Shown one piece after another: positions 60,657 to 64,000 of a DNA stretch of 64,000 nucleotides. This DNA is from Amycolatopsis mongoliensis (lineage in GTDB: Bacteria; Actinomycetota; Actinomycetes; Mycobacteriales; Pseudonocardiaceae): the NCBI RefSeq assembly GCF_030285665.1, contig NZ_CP127295.1, positions 1,674,001 to 1,738,000 on the forward strand, read 5' to 3'. The notes under the pieces are model-generated. The model was not told where the DNA came from. It ran no database searches and saw only the letters and a list, made by a program, of their open reading frames with translations. The translations under genes were made by a program, and so were the position numbers. Position 1 is the first letter of the stretch; each line of letters opens with the position of its first letter.

Positions 60657-61673
60657 CTATGTCCGGACCGGGGCGGTCGACTCACGCTCGACGAGCGAGA
60701 CGTCGATCGTCACCGGCTGCTTCGGACGCTCGCCCTTCTCGATCGAGCCCATCAGGATCGACACCGCTGTCGACGCCTTGCGGGCGATGTCCTGCGAGAT
60801 CGTCGTCAGCTTCGGGGTCACGTAGTTGCAGAGGTCCAGGTCGTCGAAGCCGACCACCGAGACGTCTTGCGGCACGCGCGTGCCCGTCTCGGTCAGGCCG
60901 TGGACGATGCCGACCGCGAGGATGTCGGCCGTCGCGAACACCGCCGTCAGGTCGTGGCGCTCCCGCAGGACCAGCCCCAGCTCGTGGCCTTCCGCGTACG
61001 TCGTGTTGACCGTCTCCACCAGGCCCGGACGCTCGGCACCGGCGTCCGCGAACGCCTGGCAGAAGCCCTCGAAGCGTTCGTGGACCACGCCGACACCGCT
61101 GAACGCCGGGCCGGCGAACAGGATCCGGCGGTGGCCGAGGTCGAGCAGGTGCCGAGCCGCGAGGCGGGCGCCCGCGAAGTCGTCCGAGCGCGTGCCCGTG
61201 GTCAGGCGGTTCGCCGAGTAGCTGTCGATCGCGACGACGTGGACCGCGCCGATCGTCTTCTTCGTCAGCTTGCCGACCTCCTCGTCGAGGAAGCCGAGCA
61301 GGATCGCGCCGTCGAGGCTCCACGACCGCAGCGCTTCGGCGACCTCGTCCGGGTGGGCGACCCCGCGCAGCAGCAAGTGGTAGCCGTATTTGCGCAGCTC
61401 GCGCTCGATCAGGCCGACGATCGCCATGGTGTGCGGGCTGATCATCAGGCTGTCCTCGTCCGCGGCCGGCACCAGCAGGCCGACGAGCCGGGACGCCTTC
61501 GTCGCGAGGCTGCGAGCCGACGCGCTCGGGACGTAGCCGAGCTCGTCCGCGATGCGCTGGACCTTCTCGATGGTGCTCGGCGAGACCCGCGCGCGGTTGC
61601 CGTTCATCACGTTCGACACGGTCATCATGCTCACGCCCGCCTGCTCGGCGACCTCCCGCAGCGTGACGCGCAC
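60657..61673 (-). CDS. LacI-family sugar-responsive repressor
   Basis: A GTG at 61673, with AGAGGAG 7 nt upstream, gives 338 aa beginning VRVTLREVAEQAGVSMMTVS, the LacI helix-turn-helix; the hinge helix is PSASARSLATKAS. The periplasmic-binding-like core has LVGLLVPAADEDSLMISPHT and VSVVGFDDLDLCNYVTPKLT. An in-frame extension of 20 residues is less likely. It is divergent from the GH13 gene and should repress it through the palindrome at 61759-61776, responding to an alpha-glucoside or breakdown product. Confidence 0.9.
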   Translation of the reverse strand: MRVTLREVAEQAGVSMMTVSNVMNGNRARVSPSTIEKVQRIADELGYVPSASARSLATKASRLVGLLVPAADEDSLMISPHTMAIVGLIERELRKYGYHLLLRGVAHPDEVAEALRSWSLDGAILLGFLDEEVGKLTKKTIGAVHVVAIDSYSANRLTTGTRSDDFAGARLAARHLLDLGHRRILFAGPAFSGVGVVHERFEGFCQAFADAGAERPGLVETVNTTYAEGHELGLVLRERHDLTAVFATADILAVGIVHGLTETGTRVPQDVSVVGFDDLDLCNYVTPKLTTISQDIARKASTAVSILMGSIEKGERPKQPVTIDVSLVERESTAPVRT

Positions 61674-61722
61674 CCTCGGACTCCTCTCGCTCACCCCGGC
61701 GCCAAGGTTACGGGACCGGCCG

Positions 61723-61776
61723 TTGACAACCACCTCAGGACGACATTACCGTCTAGCGAGGTATAGCGCTAAACCT
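61723..61776 (+). promoter_or_regulatory. Promoter and LacI-type operator of the alpha-glucosidase/ABC locus
   Basis: On the plus strand TTGACA (61723-61728) is followed after 18 bp by TACCGT (61747-61752). Directly at the expected start lies an 18-bp palindrome, AGGTATAGCGCTAAACCT (61759-61776), with TAGCGCTA at its centre and only one mismatched pair. Central CG symmetry is the mark of LacI-family operators. A repressor bound there would block initiation of the GH13 gene; the repressor's own gene lies behind it on the other strand. Confidence 0.75.
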
Positions 61777-61845
61777 AATCGCTGCGGACGCCGGTCCGCA
61801 CCCTTCGCCGCGCTCCGGAAACCGTTGAGCCAGAACGGGAGTCCC

Positions 61846-63495
61846 GTGACCACCGACCTCTCGACCAGCCCGCTGACCACCGCCCCCGGCCAGGGGACGC
61901 CGTGGTGGCGCGGCGCCGTCATCTACCAGATCTATCCCCGCAGTTTCGCCGACGGCAACGGCGACGGCACCGGCGATCTCGCCGGCGTCCGCGCCCGCTT
62001 GCCCTACCTGAAGAGCCTCGGGGTGGACGCCCTCTGGTTCACGCCCTGGTACTCCTCACCGCTGGCCGACGGCGGTTACGACGTCGCCGACTACCGCGCG
62101 ATCGACCCGGCGTTCGGGACCCTCGCGGAGGCCGAAGAGCTGATCGCCGACGCGGCCGGGCTGGGCATCAGGACCATTGTGGACATCGTCCCCAACCACG
62201 TCTCGGACCGGCACGAGTGGTTCCGGGACGCGCTCGCCGCCGGGCCGGGATCGCCGGAGCGCCGACGGTTCTGGTTCCGCCCGGGCCGCGGCGAGCACGG
62301 CGAGCTGCCGCCGACGGACTGGGAGTCCAGCTTCTCCGGCGGCACCTGGACGCGCGTCACCGAACCGGACGGCACGCCCGGCGAGTGGTACCTGCACCTG
62401 TTCGCGCCCGAGCAGCCGGACCTCAACTGGAACCACCCGGACGTCCGCGCCGAGCACGAGCGCGTGCTGCGCTTCTGGTTCGACCGGGGTGTCGCGGGCA
62501 TCCGCATCGACTCCGCGACCATGCCGGTCAAGGACCCGTCGCTGCCCAACGAGGTGACGCCGGACGCGCACCCGTTCGTCGACCGCGACGAGATCCACGA
62601 CATCTACCGGAGCTGGCGGGCCGTCGCCGACTCCTACGCGGAGCCGCGCGTGCTGGTCGGTGAGGTCTGGCTGGCCGATCCGCGCCGCTTCGCGCGCTAC
62701 CTGCGGCCGGACGAGATGCACACGGCGTTCAACTTCGACTTCATGATGCGCCCGTGGGACGCCGGCGAACTCCGCACCGCCATCGTGTCCACTTTGGACG
62801 CCCACGGCTCGGTCGGCGCGCCGCCGACGTGGGTGCTGTCCAACCACGACGTCACCCGCGCGGCGACCCGCTACGGCCGTGAGGACAGTTCGTTCGGCTT
62901 CGTCGCCCGCGCCTTCGGCATCCCCACGGACCTCGTGAAGGCGCAGCGGCGGGCGCGCGCGGCCGCGCTGCTGTCGGCCGCTTTGCCCGGCTCGCTGTAC
63001 GTCTACCAGGGCGACGAGCTGGGTCTGCCCGAGGTCGAGGACCTCCCGCTCGGCGTCCTGCAGGACCCGATGCACTTCCGCTCGGGTGGCACCGACCCCG
63101 GCCGCGACGGTTGCCGCGTCCCGCTGCCCTGGACGTCCGACGCGGACAGCGCGTTCGGCTTCGGCGCCGGAACCCCTTGGCTGCCCCAGCCCGCGAACTG
63201 GGGTGACTACTCGGTCGAGCGGCAGGACGGCGATCCCCGGTCGATGCTGACGCTCTACCGCACCATGATCGCGCTGCGCCGGTCCGAGCCCGCGCTGCGT
63301 GGCGAGGAGTTCGCCTGGGCGGCCGACGGCGGCGCCGACGTCCTCGCCTTCCGCCGCGGTGACGACCTGCTCTGCCTGGTCAACTTCGGCGAAACCCCGC
63401 TCGACCTGCCCGTCCACCTCGAAGTCCTGCTCGCCAGCGAAGAGCTGACGGACGCCCAGTTGCCCACCGACACAGCCGTCTGGCTGCGAGTCTGA
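61846..63495 (+). CDS. GH13 alpha-glucosidase
   Basis: A GTG at 61846 preceded by GGGAG gives 549 aa. The GH13 (beta/alpha)8 barrel motifs are intact: AVIYQIYPRSFADGNGDGTG, DIVPNH (113-118), GIRIDSA (nucleophile Asp222), GEVW (acid/base Glu273) and LSNHD (333-335, transition-state stabiliser). The C-terminal beta-domain follows. There is no signal peptide, so it is intracellular and cleaves imported alpha-glucosides such as maltose, isomaltose or trehalose-like sugars. It is first in an operon with the sugar-binding protein. Confidence 0.93.
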   Translation: MTTDLSTSPLTTAPGQGTPWWRGAVIYQIYPRSFADGNGDGTGDLAGVRARLPYLKSLGVDALWFTPWYSSPLADGGYDVADYRAIDPAFGTLAEAEELIADAAGLGIRTIVDIVPNHVSDRHEWFRDALAAGPGSPERRRFWFRPGRGEHGELPPTDWESSFSGGTWTRVTEPDGTPGEWYLHLFAPEQPDLNWNHPDVRAEHERVLRFWFDRGVAGIRIDSATMPVKDPSLPNEVTPDAHPFVDRDEIHDIYRSWRAVADSYAEPRVLVGEVWLADPRRFARYLRPDEMHTAFNFDFMMRPWDAGELRTAIVSTLDAHGSVGAPPTWVLSNHDVTRAATRYGREDSSFGFVARAFGIPTDLVKAQRRARAAALLSAALPGSLYVYQGDELGLPEVEDLPLGVLQDPMHFRSGGTDPGRDGCRVPLPWTSDADSAFGFGAGTPWLPQPANWGDYSVERQDGDPRSMLTLYRTMIALRRSEPALRGEEFAWAADGGADVLAFRRGDDLLCLVNFGETPLDLPVHLEVLLASEELTDAQLPTDTAVWLRV

Positions 63496-63514
63496 AACCC
63501 CGCCAGGAGTGACG

Positions 63515-64000
63515 ATGAAGTCCTCGAAGATCGCCGCGGTGTGCCTGTGCGCCGCCGCCGCGCTGACCGCCTGTTCCGGCGCCGGCGACACCACCACCGC
63601 CGACGGCAAGACCGTCGTCAAGGTGTCCATCGAACCGGGCCTGGACCAAGGCGCGGTCGCCGCGTTCAACGCCCGGGTGACGCAGTTCGAAGCCGCGAAC
63701 CCGAAGATCGACCTGGTCCCGCAGGAGTTCAAGTGGGACGCGACGACGTTCACCGCGCAACTGGCGGGCGGCACCCTCCCGGACGTCCTGACCATGCCGT
63801 TCACCGACGGCCGCGGCCTGATCGAACGCCGTCAGCTCGCCGACATCAGCGGCCTGGTCGACCAATTGCCGTATGCGAAGAAGTTCAACCCCGAGGTCGC
63901 GAAGGCCGGTTCGGCCGCCGACGGGAAGATGTGGGCCGTCCCGATCGCCGCCCACGGCCAGGCCCTGCACTACAACCGCACGCTCTTCAAGCAGGCCGGT
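63515..64000 (+). CDS. ABC transporter sugar-binding lipoprotein, N-terminal part cut by the window edge
   Basis: An ATG at 63515, with AGGAG 8 nt upstream, opens 162 codons that run off the right edge. A lipoprotein signal MKSSKIAAVCLCAAAALTAC (lipobox LTAC) leads into the family-1 solute-binding fold: VVKVSIEPGLDQGAVAAFNA, RVTQFEAANPKIDLVPQEFK, LPDVLTMPFTDGRGLIERRQ and GKMWAVPIAAHGQALHYNRT. Position after the alpha-glucosidase and the LacI-type operator points to uptake of an oligosaccharide. Permease genes should follow outside the window. Confidence 0.92.
   Translation, partial: MKSSKIAAVCLCAAAALTACSGAGDTTTADGKTVVKVSIEPGLDQGAVAAFNARVTQFEAANPKIDLVPQEFKWDATTFTAQLAGGTLPDVLTMPFTDGRGLIERRQLADISGLVDQLPYAKKFNPEVAKAGSAADGKMWAVPIAAHGQALHYNRTLFKQAG

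Overview
The window is very GC-rich, codes densely on both strands, uses GTG and TTG starts often, and carries Mce, type VII (ESX-type) and DUF574 families. It therefore comes from a high-GC actinomycete. The gene content and the mycobacterium-like order of the ribosomal and RNA polymerase genes fit Pseudonocardiaceae, most likely Amycolatopsis; the genus is an inference and was not tested by a search. Most housekeeping genes lie on the minus strand, so the biological order runs from high to low coordinates.

Layout from the left. Positions 1-5520 hold the S10 operon (rpsJ, rplC, rplD, rplW, rplB, rpsS, rplV, rpsC, rplP, rpmC, rpsQ and the first codons of rplN). Upstream of it is the str operon (rpsL, rpsG, fusA, tuf; 5929-10259). 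From 10754 to 21508 is an accessory stretch: a 51-aa ORF, a four-gene cassette with ESX-type secretion features, two acetyltransferase or membrane genes, two decayed genes (an MmpS-like gene with one frameshift and a beta-propeller pseudogene with several), a zinc-ribbon protein, a divergent MFS/Lrp pair, a secreted VanX-like dipeptidase and an LAXTG-anchored surface protein. rpoC and rpoB follow (21673-29203), then an ADP-ribosylglycohydrolase-family gene.

From 30929 to 42418 is a complete mce operon: the Mkl/MlaF ATPase, two YrbE permeases, MceA to MceF and two Mce-associated proteins. It is a single transcription unit with mostly 1-4 nt overlaps and should form a lipid or sterol importer across the envelope. 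It sits directly beside rplJ-rplL, the place where mycobacteria keep a lone mkl gene. rplL, rplJ, rplA, rplK, nusG, secE, tRNA-Trp, a HadA/HadB-like dehydratase pair, rpmG, tRNA-Met and tRNA-Thr follow in the conserved actinobacterial order, interrupted by a few insertions.

The right end (52417-64000) holds a membrane GGDEF/EAL protein with a degenerate GGDEF, a GNAT, a tandem pair of DUF574 SAM-dependent methyltransferases, lon with a HAIR-type HspR operator in front of it, and a sugar-uptake locus (LacI-family repressor, GH13 alpha-glucosidase, truncated ABC sugar-binding lipoprotein). That locus has a visible promoter and an 18-bp palindromic operator. No CRISPR array, insertion sequence, prophage or rRNA gene was seen.
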